From Pseudomonadales bacterium (GTDB lineage Bacteria > Pseudomonadota > Gammaproteobacteria > Pseudomonadales > Azotimanducaceae): 64,000 bases of DNA. Both the position numbers and the translations under genes were made by a program. The stretch is from positions 1 to 64,000 of the forward strand of contig JAJDTI010000175.1 of NCBI GenBank assembly GCA_022827245.1, written 5' to 3'. Of this stretch, positions 8,632 through 18,435 are shown in pieces (position 1 is the first letter of the stretch; each line of letters starts with the position of its first letter). The notes below the pieces were generated by a model. That model had not been told where the DNA came from. It searched no databases and saw only the letters and a list, made by a program, of their open reading frames with translations.

Positions 8632-10013
8632 CGGGGATCGATCGGGGTCGGCATCGGGCTCTCGGCCTCGATCGCCTCGGCGGCCAGCAGGCAGAGGTCC
8701 TCCCGGTAGAGTTCCGCGTAGACCTGGATGCCGGTCGCGAGGCCGTCGGCGACGCCGGTGGGCAGGGCCACGCCCGGGATACCGAGGACGTTGCCTGGCG
8801 TGATGAAGCGGATGGTGTCGATGAGCAGGTCCATGCCGGTGCCTGGTACCAGGTCCGAGTCGATCTGCCAGGGCGTGCACGTCCAGGTCGGGCCGACGCA
8901 CACGGTGTACTCCGTCAGCCACTCCGACCAGGCCGCCCGCAGGCGCTGCCGCTCGCCGTGCATCACGGCGTTCGACATGCTGCGCGCGTCGTAGCGCGCG
9001 TCCATCTCGACCAGGTAGTCGTAGACGACGGGCCGCACCAACGGCTGCATCTCGGCGAACGTGACGTCGGAGTCGTAGGTGATCACCTTGCCCCAAAGGT
9101 CGTTGACGAGATCGAGTTCCGGGGGCTCGGCCTCTTCCACGTCCCACCCCTGGGCCGCGAGCACGCGTCCCGCGCGTTCGATCTCCGAGACCGTGGCGGC
9201 CGGGAGTTCGCAGCCCGGGATCTTCGTAACCAGCGCCGCGCGCGGGCGATCCGGGACCGGCCCGGTCAAGGGCGCGTCGACCGACTGCGGATCGCGCCGG
9301 TCGCGTCCGGCCATGATCGAGAGTCCCAGCCGGAGATCCGCCACGGACCGCGTCATCGGTCCGTCCGAAAGGAGCGCGTTCGCCATGCCGCCGTACTCGC
9401 CGGCGTTCACCGCAGCCAGCGGGATGCGGCCCACGGTCGGCTTGAGCGAGGCGATCCCGCAGCAGTACGCCGGATTGCGCAGCGAGCCGCCGATGTCGTT
9501 GCCGAGGCCGAACGGCGTCATGCCCGTGGCCAGCGCCGCCGCGTCGCCGCCGCTCGAGCCTCCCGGGGTCAGGTTCCCGTTCCAGGGGTTGCGGGTGCGG
9601 CCGCGCAGGGGGTTGTCGGTGTCGAGGCGCGCGCCCATCTCGGGCAGGTTGGTGCGCGCGAGGGGAATCCCGCCGGCCGCCTTCATCCGCGTCACGATCG
9701 CGGCGTCGCGCTCCGGCAGCATGTTCGCCATCGCGGGGACGCCGTTGGTGGTGGGCGTGCCGACGCAGTCGATGTTCTCCTTGATGCTGAACGGCACGCC
9801 GTGCAGCGGGCCCCGGTCCCCGGCCGCCGCGGCATCGGCCGCGTCGGCGGCCTCGAGGGCGCTGTCGATGAGCGGGACGGTGACCGCGTTGACGACGGGG
9901 TTCACTTCCTCGATGCGGTCCAGGTGAGCCTGAACCACTTCCCGGCTCGAGACCTCGCCGTTCCGGATCATGGCCGCCAGTTCGCCGGCCGTATGTCTCC
10001 ACAGTTCGCTCAT
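8628..10013 (-). CDS. Amidase (amidase signature family)
   Basis: MSELWRHTAGELAAMIRNGEVSSREVVQAHLDRIEEVNPVVNAV...GPLHGVPFSIKENIDCVGTPTTNG...NLTPGGSSGGDAAALATGMTPFGLGNDIGGSLRNPAYCCG. Confidence 0.95.
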   Translation of the reverse strand: MSELWRHTAGELAAMIRNGEVSSREVVQAHLDRIEEVNPVVNAVTVPLIDSALEAADAADAAAAGDRGPLHGVPFSIKENIDCVGTPTTNGVPAMANMLPERDAAIVTRMKAAGGIPLARTNLPEMGARLDTDNPLRGRTRNPWNGNLTPGGSSGGDAAALATGMTPFGLGNDIGGSLRNPAYCCGIASLKPTVGRIPLAAVNAGEYGGMANALLSDGPMTRSVADLRLGLSIMAGRDRRDPQSVDAPLTGPVPDRPRAALVTKIPGCELPAATVSEIERAGRVLAAQGWDVEEAEPPELDLVNDLWGKVITYDSDVTFAEMQPLVRPVVYDYLVEMDARYDARSMSNAVMHGERQRLRAAWSEWLTEYTVCVGPTWTCTPWQIDSDLVPGTGMDLLIDTIRFITPGNVLGIPGVALPTGVADGLATGIQVYAELYREDLCLLAAEAIEAESPMPTPIDPR

Positions 10014-10147
10014 CGTCGCCTTCTCCTGGTGCCCGTCGGGAAACGCCACAGCATAGGCGACCGGGGCGCGACAAGCGATGTCGTCCTGCCCTTGAACGAC
10101 GGGCCGCATACGGCCAGGGCGGCAATGGTCACCATCACCCCGTCGGC

Positions 10148-10408
10148 GTGGGGGAGGCCGGCTTCGGCGTCAGCTTCCCCGACTTTCCCGGCTGCGTGTC
10201 GATCGGCGATACGGTCGATGACGCGGTTCGCCACGGCAGCGAAGCCCTGGCCTTCCACGTAGAGGGCCCCTTGGAGGACGGGGAGGCGATTCCATCGCCA
10301 AACTCGATCCACGCCATCAAGGCGGACCTGGACCTCACGGACTGGCGGCGCGAGGCCGACCTGGTGCTGATCCCGCTCCTTCGGGACAGCGGTCCCTCGC
10401 AGCGGTAG
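10148..10408 (+). CDS. HicB-like antitoxin-fold protein without an evident HicA neighbour
   Basis: FGVSFPDFPGCVSIGDTVDDAVRHGSEALAFHVEGPLEDGEAIPSP...; N-terminus poorly defined. Confidence 0.6.
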   Translation: MGEAGFGVSFPDFPGCVSIGDTVDDAVRHGSEALAFHVEGPLEDGEAIPSPNSIHAIKADLDLTDWRREADLVLIPLLRDSGPSQR

Positions 10409-10426
10409 GCAACCCGCTCGCGGCCG

Positions 10427-11656
10427 TCAGGCCGAAACCGCCAGCGACCCCATCTGCGTCCGGTCGAACGGCCGGTCGGGCAGGCCGAGGAGTTCCTGGC
10501 CGTAGAGCGCCGCCATCCGGTCGACGTTGCCCGCCGGGTGGTTGGTCATGGCCATGAGGTCGCGGTAGAAGCGCTGCACGGTGTTGCCTTCCCGGATCAC
10601 GTCGCCGCCGGCGTTCTCGTAGACGGCGCCGAGGGCGTGGAAGCAGTCCATGATGGCGTGGGACGCGTCGTAGCGGGAGCGCTTCGCAAGCAGCCGCGAA
10701 CACTCCGGGGCGTCGCGGACGGCGTCGAACATCTCGGTCCAGTTCTGTTGCATGCGGGCGCGGTGGCCGTCGACGCGTCCCTGCGCCTCCGCGACCCGCA
10801 GGTGCAGGAACGGATTGCCCGCGGCGCGCCGCGGGGTGGACGCCGCGACCCGGGCCCGGTTGCGGTCCAGGAAGGCGTCGAGGCCGCCGCGCGCGGCGCC
10901 GATGGCGGGGCAGGCGATCGCGTACCAGAAGGCGGACAGCCACGGCACGCGGAACAGCGGACGGTCGTTGACCCGCATGCCCGGCTCGTTCCGCTGGTGC
11001 ACGTCGACGATGCGATGCGTCATGCGCTCGGGGACGAAGGCGCCGTCCAGGATGACGGACTTGCTGCCCGTGCCGCGCAGCCCGGTCACTTCCCAACTGT
11101 CTGGGTCGATCTCGAAGTCGCGCCGGGGGACGACGAAGCTCCGGAACTCGGGTTCGTCGATGTCCCGGATCACGGCGCCCAGGATCGCCCATGCCGCGTG
11201 GTCGACGCCGCTGCTGAAGTCCCAGCGTCCGGACAATCGGAACCCGCCCGAGACCGACTCCGCCTTGCCGGTCGGGGAGTACGAGGTCGAAGCCAGGGTG
11301 TCGGGCCCGGGCGCGAAGTACTCGTCCTGCGCCTCCCGGTCGAGGTGCGCGATCTGCCAGTTGTGGATGCCGATCAGCGAGGCGAACCACCCCGTCGACG
11401 CACAGCGGGAGGCGATGCGGCAGGCGGCCTCGAAGAAGGCGGCGGGGTCGACCTCGAGGCCGCCGTACTGGTGCGGCGTGACGGCGCGGAACATGCCGGC
11501 CGCCGCCAGCGCGTCGACCACGGCGTCGGGCACCCGGCCCAGCCGTTCGGCCTCCGCGGCGTGCTGTGCCACCAGCGGCAGCACGGCGTCCACCGCGGCG
11601 AGGAGGCCCTGCCCTGCCGCCCGCGACCGTTCCGGCGAGTAGTCGAACTCGGGCAC
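10427..11656 (-). CDS. Acyl-CoA dehydrogenase-like flavin-dependent monooxygenase (HsaA / pigment-hydroxylase type)
   Basis: VPEFDYSPERSRAAGQGLLAAVDAVLPLVAQHAAEAERLGRVPDAVVDALAAAGMFRAVTPHQYGGLEVDPAAFFEAACRIASRCASTGWF...SGRWDFSSGVDHAAW. Confidence 0.8.
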   Translation of the reverse strand: MPEFDYSPERSRAAGQGLLAAVDAVLPLVAQHAAEAERLGRVPDAVVDALAAAGMFRAVTPHQYGGLEVDPAAFFEAACRIASRCASTGWFASLIGIHNWQIAHLDREAQDEYFAPGPDTLASTSYSPTGKAESVSGGFRLSGRWDFSSGVDHAAWAILGAVIRDIDEPEFRSFVVPRRDFEIDPDSWEVTGLRGTGSKSVILDGAFVPERMTHRIVDVHQRNEPGMRVNDRPLFRVPWLSAFWYAIACPAIGAARGGLDAFLDRNRARVAASTPRRAAGNPFLHLRVAEAQGRVDGHRARMQQNWTEMFDAVRDAPECSRLLAKRSRYDASHAIMDCFHALGAVYENAGGDVIREGNTVQRFYRDLMAMTNHPAGNVDRMAALYGQELLGLPDRPFDRTQMGSLAVSA

Positions 11657-11660
11657 TCGC

Positions 11661-13481
11661 CTATACCGCGTGCAGCGCCTCGTACACGGTCTCCGCCAGC
11701 TTGCGGCTGACCCCGGGCGCCTTGGCGATCTCCTCCGCGCTCGCGCCCTTGATGGAAGCCACCGAGCCGAAGTGCGCGAGCAGTTCCCGCTTGCGCTTCG
11801 GGCCGACGCCCGGGATGCCGTCGAGCTCCGACTCGCGCTGCCGCTTGCGGCGGCGCCCGCGGTGGCCCGTGATCGCGAACCGGTGGGCCTCGTCGCGCAC
11901 GTGCTGCAGGAGGTGGAACGCCCCCCCGCTCGGCGGCAGCACGATCTCCTCGCCCTCGTCCGTGAGGATGCGCTCCAGGCCAGGCTTGCGCGATGGGCCC
12001 TTGGCCACGCCGAGCAGGCGCACGTCCTCAACCTGCAGTTCCGCGAGCACGCCCTGCGCGCGGCGCACCTGGCCCATGCCGCCGTCGATGACGAGCACGT
12101 CCGGGAACGGCGCCTCGCCCCGCTTCAGGCGTCGATAGCGACGCCGCAGCGCCTGGTCCATGGCGGCGAAGTCGTCCCCGGGGGTGACGCCCTCGATGTT
12201 GAAGCGGCGGTAGTCGGACTTGAGCGGCCCGGTCTGGTCGAAGACGACGCAGGAACCGACCGTCTCGCCGCCCGAGGTGTGGCTGATGTCGAAGCACTCG
12301 ATGCGGCGCGGCACGTCGCCGAGCCCGAGGGCTTCCTGCAGTTCGACGAAGCGCGCGAACACGTTCCGGCGGTCCGCCACGAACGAACCGATGGCGAGTT
12401 CCGCGTTCTGCCGGGCCATCTCGAGCCAGCGCGCCCGCTGCCCGCGTGGCCCGGCGACGACTTCCACCTTCCGGCCGGCCTTCTCGATGAGCGCGTCCTG
12501 CAGCACCTCGCGGTCCGTGGGCGCCACCGAGACGATCACGCTGCGCGGGATCTCCCGGTCGCCGCCGCCGAAGTAGTACTGGGACAGGAACGCCGACAGC
12601 AGGGCGCCCGGCTCGATGTCCAGGTCGTTCCTCGGGAACCACGCGCGCTGCCCGAGCACGCGGCCGTCGCGCACGAAGAGCCCCTGCACGCACGCATGCC
12701 CGCCGGCGAGCGCGATGCCGAACGCGTCCACGTCCCCCGCGGCGCCGTGGACGTACTGGTTCTCCTGGACGCGCACGAGATGCTGGATCTGGTCGCGGTA
12801 TTTCGCCGCCCGCTCGAAGTCGAGCTCGGCGGACGCCGCTTCCATCTTTTCCTGGAACTCCTTCAGCACGGCCCGGCTCGAGCCCTCGAGGAACAGCACG
12901 GCCAGGCGCACGTCGTCCGCGTACTGGTCCGGTTCCACGAGGCCCACGCAGGGGCCGCTGCAGCGGTGGATCTGGTACTGCAGGCAGGGCCGCGAGCGGT
13001 TCTGGAAGTAGCTGTCCTCGCAGGAGCGCAGGCGGAACAGCTTCTGCAGGATGTTCAGGCTGTCGCGCACGGCATAAGCGCTCGGGAACGGGCCGAAGTA
13101 GCGCCCCGTCTTCTTCTTCGCGCCCCGGTGGAACGCCAGACGCGGGAAGTCGGTGTGGTCCGTGAGGTGGATGTAGGGGTAGGACTTGTCGTCCCGCAGT
13201 ACGACGTTGTAGGGCGGCCGGTCCTCCTTGACGAGGCTCTGTTCGAGCAGCAGCGCCTCGGTCTCGCTGCGCGTGACGGTGACCTGCACGTCCTGCACCC
13301 TCGACACGAGCGCCATGGTCTTCGCGGTGAGCCCGGAGGCGCGGAAGTACGTGGCGACGCGGGCCTTGAGGTTGCGCGCCTTGCCGACGTAAAGCACGCC
13401 GCCCTCCGCATCGAGCATGCGGTAGACGCCGGGTTTCCGGGTCAGGGACGCGAGGAAGGGTTCCGGGTCGAACTGGCTCAT
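11661..13481 (-). CDS. uvrC: Excinuclease ABC subunit C
   Basis: MSQFDPEPFLASLTRKPGVYRMLDAEGGVLYVGKARNLKARVATYF GIY-YIG domain; C-terminal ELDGIPGVGPKRKRELLAHFGSVASIKGASAEEI HhH. Confidence 0.98.
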   Translation of the reverse strand: MSQFDPEPFLASLTRKPGVYRMLDAEGGVLYVGKARNLKARVATYFRASGLTAKTMALVSRVQDVQVTVTRSETEALLLEQSLVKEDRPPYNVVLRDDKSYPYIHLTDHTDFPRLAFHRGAKKKTGRYFGPFPSAYAVRDSLNILQKLFRLRSCEDSYFQNRSRPCLQYQIHRCSGPCVGLVEPDQYADDVRLAVLFLEGSSRAVLKEFQEKMEAASAELDFERAAKYRDQIQHLVRVQENQYVHGAAGDVDAFGIALAGGHACVQGLFVRDGRVLGQRAWFPRNDLDIEPGALLSAFLSQYYFGGGDREIPRSVIVSVAPTDREVLQDALIEKAGRKVEVVAGPRGQRARWLEMARQNAELAIGSFVADRRNVFARFVELQEALGLGDVPRRIECFDISHTSGGETVGSCVVFDQTGPLKSDYRRFNIEGVTPGDDFAAMDQALRRRYRRLKRGEAPFPDVLVIDGGMGQVRRAQGVLAELQVEDVRLLGVAKGPSRKPGLERILTDEGEEIVLPPSGGAFHLLQHVRDEAHRFAITGHRGRRRKRQRESELDGIPGVGPKRKRELLAHFGSVASIKGASAEEIAKAPGVSRKLAETVYEALHAV

Positions 13482-13497
13482 GCGCGACTCGCGGGGG

Positions 13498-13555
13498 ACG
13501 GGCGACCCACGAGGGTCGCCCCCCGGGAACGGGCGACCACGAGGGTCGCCCCTAC
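13498..13555. repeat. Two tandem REP-like units (ACGGGCGACC(C)ACGAGGGTCGCCCC)
   Basis: acgggcgacccacgagggtcgcccccc and acgggcgaccacgagggtcgcccctac; related palindrome at 27373-27394. Confidence 0.7.
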
Positions 13556-14220
13556 TATACCCGACCCAACAGGGCCGTCCGCGAGGATGGGTTGATCATG
13601 CCGTGCTTGACAGCGAGGAGCGTCAGCTCGACGTCGCTCGAGACGTTGAGTTTCTCGAAGATGCGGTAGCGGTAGCTGTTGACCGTCTTCGGACTCAGGT
13701 GGAGGTTGCTGGAGATGTCCTGTACGCGCTGGCAGTTGACCACCATCAGCGTGACCTGCATCTCGCGGCTCGACAGGTTCTCGAACGGGCAGCCCTCCCG
13801 GTCCTCGAAGGACTGCAGCGCCAGTTGCTGCGCCACGTCGCTGCTGACGAAGCGCTGCCCCGCGAAGGCGCGGCGGATGGCGGTGACCAGTTGCTCGAGG
13901 CTCGAACTCTTCGTCACGTAGCCGCAGGCGCCGGCCTTGAGGGCCTGCCGGGGGAACGGCTCCTCGGAGTATCCCGTGAGGATCACGACGCGGATGTCCT
14001 CCTCCAGGCGCATGATGCGGCGGGTGGCCTCGAGGCCGCCGATCCCCGGCATGACGAGGTCCATCAGCACGACGTCGGGGACCAGTTCGCGGCACAGTTC
14101 GACGCTTTCCTCGCCGCTGCCCGCGTGGCCCACGATGTCTATCGCGGTGACGTCCGCCAGCAGCCTTCCCAGCCCGCAGCGGAACATTTCGTGGTCGTCG
14201 GTGATGAGTGTTCGGATCAT
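13555..14220 (-). CDS. LuxR-family response regulator (UvrY/GacA type)
   Basis: MIRTLITDDHEMFRCGLGRLLADVTAIDIVGHAGSGEES...PDVVLMDLVMPGIGGLEATRRIMR...LSSREMQVTLMVVNCQRVQDISSNLHLSPKTVNSYRYRIFEKLNVSSDVELTLLAVKHGMI; adjacent to uvrC. Confidence 0.9.
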   Translation of the reverse strand: MIRTLITDDHEMFRCGLGRLLADVTAIDIVGHAGSGEESVELCRELVPDVVLMDLVMPGIGGLEATRRIMRLEEDIRVVILTGYSEEPFPRQALKAGACGYVTKSSSLEQLVTAIRRAFAGQRFVSSDVAQQLALQSFEDREGCPFENLSSREMQVTLMVVNCQRVQDISSNLHLSPKTVNSYRYRIFEKLNVSSDVELTLLAVKHGMINPSSRTALLGRV

Positions 14221-14510
14221 GTTTTGGCTCTCTCCCTAGAACTTTTGTGTGGGGGCAACGCGGCGCGTGCCGGCCCGGACAAGGGTGCCGGCCGGGGACA
14301 CGGGCCGGCCGTCCGGACCCGACCCCTTCACAACAGTTCCACGATTCGATAGCCGGCCAATATCACCCATGCGCATACGCCTGCCCCGACGTGCGCGAAC
14401 GCCCGACCCAACCCGCGCTCGAATCTCACAGGTGGGCGGGGTTCCCGAAGATCGGCTTGCGACCGTTTCGCGACGACCGCAACGGGTCGCCCTGGTGTCG
14501 GAGCCGCGGC

Positions 14511-15695
14511 CTACGCCCCCGTGAACGCCTGCAGGCCGGTCTGGGCCCGGCCGAGGATCAGCGCGTGGATGTCGTGGGTGCCCTCGTAGGTGTTGACGGT
14601 CTCGAGGTTCATCACGTGGCGGATGACGTGGAACTCGTCGGAGATGCCGTTGCCGCCGTGCATGTCCCGCGCCATGCGCGCGATGTCGAGGGCCTTGCCG
14701 CAGTTGTTGCGCTTCATCAGCGAGATGTTCTCGACGGGCAGCCGTTCCTCGTCCATCAGGCGGCCCATCCGCAGGCAGCCCTGCAGCCCGAGCGCGATCT
14801 CCGTCTGCATGTCCGCCAGCTTCTTCTGGATGAGCTGGTTGGCGGCGAGGGGGCGGCCGAACTGCGTGCGGTCGAGCGTGTACGTGCGCGCCGCGTGCCA
14901 GCAGAACTCCGCGGCGCCCATCGCGCCCCAGGCGATGCCGTACCGCGCACGGTTCAGGCAGCCGAAGGGGCCGCCGAGGCCGCGCGCGTTCGGCAGCAGG
15001 TTGTCGGCCGGGATGCGCACGTCCTCCAGGACGATCTCGCCCGTCGCCGACGCCCGCATGCTCATCTTGCCCTCGATGCGCGGCGTGGACAGGCCCGCGG
15101 CGTCACGCTCGACCAGGAATCCCCGGATGACGCCGTCGAGTTTCGCCCACACGAGGGCCACGTCCGCGATGGGGGAGTTCGTGATCCACATCTTGGCGCC
15201 GTTCAGCACGTACTCGTCGCCGTCGCGCACCGCGCGGGTGACCATGCTGCCGGGGTCCGAACCGTGGTCCGGCTCGGTGAGTCCGAAACACCCCACCCAC
15301 TCGCCCGTGGCGAGCTTCGGCAGGTAACGCTCGCGCTGCGCCTCCGTGCCGTACGCGTGGATCGGGTACATGACGAGCGACGACTGCACGCTCATCGCGG
15401 ACCGGTAGCCGCTGTCGACCCGCTCCACCTCGCGCGCCATCAGGCCGTAGGAGACGTAGGAGACCTCGGCGCAGCCGTATTTGGCCGGCAGCGTCGCGCC
15501 GAGCATGCCGAGCTCGCCCATCTCGTTCATGATCTCGCGGTCGAACCGCTCGCGCCGGTTGGCCTCGAGCACGCGCGGCAAGAGACGGTCCTGCGCGTAC
15601 TCGCGCGCCGTGTCGCGGATCATGCGCTCCTCGGCGCTGAACTGGTCGTCGAGCAGCAGCGGGTCGTCCCACACGAACGCGGCGCGGTCGGCCAT
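14511..15695 (-). CDS. Glutaryl-CoA dehydrogenase-like acyl-CoA dehydrogenase
   Basis: [42 protein letters not shown]...[21 protein letters not shown]...[23 protein letters not shown]. Confidence 0.9.
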   Translation of the reverse strand: MADRAAFVWDDPLLLDDQFSAEERMIRDTAREYAQDRLLPRVLEANRRERFDREIMNEMGELGMLGATLPAKYGCAEVSYVSYGLMAREVERVDSGYRSAMSVQSSLVMYPIHAYGTEAQRERYLPKLATGEWVGCFGLTEPDHGSDPGSMVTRAVRDGDEYVLNGAKMWITNSPIADVALVWAKLDGVIRGFLVERDAAGLSTPRIEGKMSMRASATGEIVLEDVRIPADNLLPNARGLGGPFGCLNRARYGIAWGAMGAAEFCWHAARTYTLDRTQFGRPLAANQLIQKKLADMQTEIALGLQGCLRMGRLMDEERLPVENISLMKRNNCGKALDIARMARDMHGGNGISDEFHVIRHVMNLETVNTYEGTHDIHALILGRAQTGLQAFTGA

Positions 15696-15838
15696 GATGG
15701 TCTTCTCCGGGCATCGGGCAAGGGCGCGAAGGCTAATCAAAGGCACGCGGGGGCGCAAAGAAAGCGGCGAGAAAAACGCGGCCGAGCGGGGCATTCCAGG
15801 GCGGGCATCTACGCCCCAAGGGCGTAAAATCGGGTTCG

Positions 15839-16054
15839 ATGGAAGTGAGCAAGGAAGCAGCGGGAGACGACTACGCCGAACGCCTGGCGAGACTCGAAGA
15901 GGCGCTCGGAAATCTGGCGACCAAGGTCGATATCGAAGGGGTCAAGACTCTGCTCGCCGAGCGCGAAGCCGTCATGCTGCGGTGGCTGATGGGCATGGTC
16001 GCCTCGGCCGGCCTGACGGTCGCGATCGCCCTGGTCCGTACCTTCGTGACCTGA
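15839..16054 (+). CDS. Small coiled-coil protein with a C-terminal TM helix
   Basis: [71 protein letters not shown]. Confidence 0.6.
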   Translation: MEVSKEAAGDDYAERLARLEEALGNLATKVDIEGVKTLLAEREAVMLRWLMGMVASAGLTVAIALVRTFVT

Positions 16055-16113
16055 GCGGCGCCCCCGGGAGCAGCGCGCGACCCCACGCCAGCCGGACCGT
16101 AGACCGGAACCCT

Positions 16114-16878
16114 CTACACGGCCATGGCCGGCGCATCCGTGCGCCGGGTGGGACCGCGACGCTCCCGAGCACTGCCCGGCACCTCGGCCGGATCGATCAG
16201 GCCGATGCGCCGCCAACCCCTGGACAGCAGCCAGGTCCGCGGCGTCGCGACTTCGCGGGCGCGACCAGCGTCCGCATACCAGCCAAGCGGCGGCGCACGC
16301 CCCTTCCATCCGTCGAACCACAGCCCCGAACTCGCCCCGTCCAGCACCACCGGCGGCACTCGCCGACGCCGCTGCCGGAAATGCTTGCGCGCGTTCAGCA
16401 GCACGTACGCCACCGCCCGACGCACCTCCGTCGGCGTACGTTTCACCGCATGGTGGAAGCGATCCGCCAGGACCCGTCCCACGCGTCCGAACACCCGGTT
16501 CACGCAGCGTGCAAAGCGGGCAGCCAGGCTCTTCATGCCGTTCGCCAGGCACACCTTGCCCTGTGCCTCCACCAGGAAGTGCGCGTGGTCGTCCTGGATG
16601 GAGTAATGCACGACCCGGAACCCGAGCCGCTGCGCACACTTGCTCAGCGTCTCCCGGAAGGCCCGCACGAACCGCCCGCAGCGCAACGGCGGCACATCGT
16701 CCAGCACCCGCAGCGTCACCAGCACCGGGCAATCCCCCGGAACGCCACCCCGGTCGCGGTGCGGCACGCGCGAGTGACGCGTACGAGGACGACCCGCACC
16801 GGGGCGCGCGCCGCCACGGCCGCAGGGGCGAAACTCGATGCTGGCCTGGCACGATTGCCGGCGGCGTTTCGATGACAC
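16114..16878 (-). CDS. RAYT/IS200-like (Y1_Tnp) transposase family protein
   Basis: RPCGRGGARPGAGRPRTRHSRVPHRDRGGVPGDCPVLVTLRVLDDVPPLR...RVVHYSIQDDHAHFLVEAQGKVCLANGMKSLAARFARCVNRVFGRVGRVLADRFHHAVKRTPTEVRRAVAYVLLNARKH. Confidence 0.8.
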   Translation of the reverse strand: MSSKRRRQSCQASIEFRPCGRGGARPGAGRPRTRHSRVPHRDRGGVPGDCPVLVTLRVLDDVPPLRCGRFVRAFRETLSKCAQRLGFRVVHYSIQDDHAHFLVEAQGKVCLANGMKSLAARFARCVNRVFGRVGRVLADRFHHAVKRTPTEVRRAVAYVLLNARKHFRQRRRRVPPVVLDGASSGLWFDGWKGRAPPLGWYADAGRAREVATPRTWLLSRGWRRIGLIDPAEVPGSARERRGPTRRTDAPAMAV

Positions 16879-17235
16879 GAGAGGGGGTTCCCGGGAGGCT
16901 TGCGCTCAAGGGAAAGCCTACCCCGGATTACTGTACAAGTAAACAGTTTACGGGGCCACGAAGCCCGAATTCACCGACCCCTCCCCCCAACAGAACATCG
17001 CCCTTTTCATTCGCGGCCCCAGCGGGCGCTTGGTCGCGGACGAGGCGGACCGTGCCGACGCATCACGATGGCCACCGGATCTTGAATGGGCGATGTTCTC
17101 TTCGGGGGCGGCGACGCTCTCCACAGCCGCCCCCTGATTGATAAGGGCGATGTTCCGTTGCGATGGATGCCATTCGCGACGCCTGGCTACCTCCCAGCCC
17201 ATCTCCTGGGCTCAGCCCCGGACCCCTACCAAGAG

Positions 17236-17357
17236 CAGGGAGCGTTTTCCACGGGCCGTCCACGGGCGCGGTCCCCCAAAGTAACAGAGGGCCGGTGGGC
17301 GGGCGGTGAAAAACGCGGCGCGGGCCCGTCGCGACCTTGATTAGGGCGATGTTCCGT
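17236..17357 (+). repeat. Dispersed structured repeat, copy A
   Basis: gagcgttttccacggg(c/t)(c/t)gtccacgggcgcggtcccc...gccggtgggcgggcggtg...aaaacgcgg...agggcgatgtt; shared with 47242-47356 (inverted). Confidence 0.8.
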
Positions 17358-17458
17358 TGCCGAGCAGTCGCGCCGCGCCCGAGACACACGCAGGCCGTCG
17401 GGCCGGCCGTGTTGGCGTCGTGCGCGCGTTCGAGACAGACGGGACGAGCCAGTGTCCC

Positions 17459-18424
17459 CTACCGGCGTCCTGGAATCCGGGTGAAGACGCCCTGTGCGCG
17501 GGCGCGGCGGGCGAACTCCGGCTCGTAGGCGGCTTCCGGCTCCGCGCGCACCATCCGGTCGAGGGCGTGGGCGTCCTCCCCCACGAGGATGCGCCAGCGG
17601 CCCGTGCGTACCCCGTCGAGGATGATGTCCGCCGCGTCGGCGGCGGATGTCGGCGCGTTCTCGCGGAACTCCACCGCGCGCTTTGAGAGCGCCGCGCGGA
17701 TGTGGTCGTCGGGGGCGTTGCCGACTGGCTGGCCGGCCGCCACCATGCGTTCGCGGACGCGCGCGATCTCTTCGCCCGACAGTTCGTCCGGCGACGGCGC
17801 GCCGTGCACGCGGGGGCTGTTGGCGGTGATGGACGTGCCGATGTGGCCCGGCATCACGACCGCGACGCGGACGTGGGGCGCGTGCATGCGGAGGTCCGCG
17901 ATGAGCGCCTCGGAGAATCCCTTCACGGCGAACTTCGCGGTCGAGTACGCGGTGTGCGGGGCCTCCGGGCCGACGCTCGCCCAGAAGCCGTTGATGCTGG
18001 AAGTGTTGACGATGCATGCGGCGTCGCTCGCGACGAGCAGGGGCAGGAACGCGCGCGTACCGTGGTAGACGCCGTACCAGCACACCCCGAACGTCCGCTC
18101 CCAGGAGGCGCGGTCGCCGCCGACGAAGGACCCGCCGCCGACGATGCCGGCGTTGTTGAAGAGCAGGTGCGCGCACTCGGCGTCGTGCCGCTGGACGACG
18201 GCGTCGCGAAACGCCATCACCTGGTCCTCGTCGGAGACGTCGCAGGCGTGGGTGGTGACCCGGACCGCCGGGTCGCACAGCGCGGCCGTCTCCTCGAGGG
18301 TGTCCGGGAAGATGTCGCATGTCGCAACGTTGCAGCCGGCGGCGGTAAGCCGCACCACGAGTTCGCGTCCCATCCCGGCGCCGCCGCCGGTCACCACGGC
18401 CAGCTTCCCGGCGAAGTCTTCCAT
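17459..18424 (-). CDS. SDR-family oxidoreductase (paralog 1)
   Basis: MEDFAGKLAVVTGGGAGMGRELVVRLTAAGCNVATCDIF...LLFNNAGIVGGG...NTSSINGFWASVG...AYSTAKFAVKGFSEAL. Confidence 0.93.
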   Translation of the reverse strand: MEDFAGKLAVVTGGGAGMGRELVVRLTAAGCNVATCDIFPDTLEETAALCDPAVRVTTHACDVSDEDQVMAFRDAVVQRHDAECAHLLFNNAGIVGGGSFVGGDRASWERTFGVCWYGVYHGTRAFLPLLVASDAACIVNTSSINGFWASVGPEAPHTAYSTAKFAVKGFSEALIADLRMHAPHVRVAVVMPGHIGTSITANSPRVHGAPSPDELSGEEIARVRERMVAAGQPVGNAPDDHIRAALSKRAVEFRENAPTSAADAADIILDGVRTGRWRILVGEDAHALDRMVRAEPEAAYEPEFARRARAQGVFTRIPGRR

Positions 18425-18435
18425 GCAGTCCTCCC

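Noticed and set aside
10148-10408. Complete HicAB toxin-antitoxin module
   Set aside because: Only a HicB-like ORF is visible; the flanks are the amidase and monooxygenase genes with no room for a recognisable HicA.
11670-13595. 641-aa + strand ORF
   Set aside because: Antisense shadow of uvrC.
13478-14095. 205-aa - strand ORF overlapping the response regulator
   Set aside because: Alternate-frame shadow of the UvrY/GacA-type gene and the REP units; no domain.
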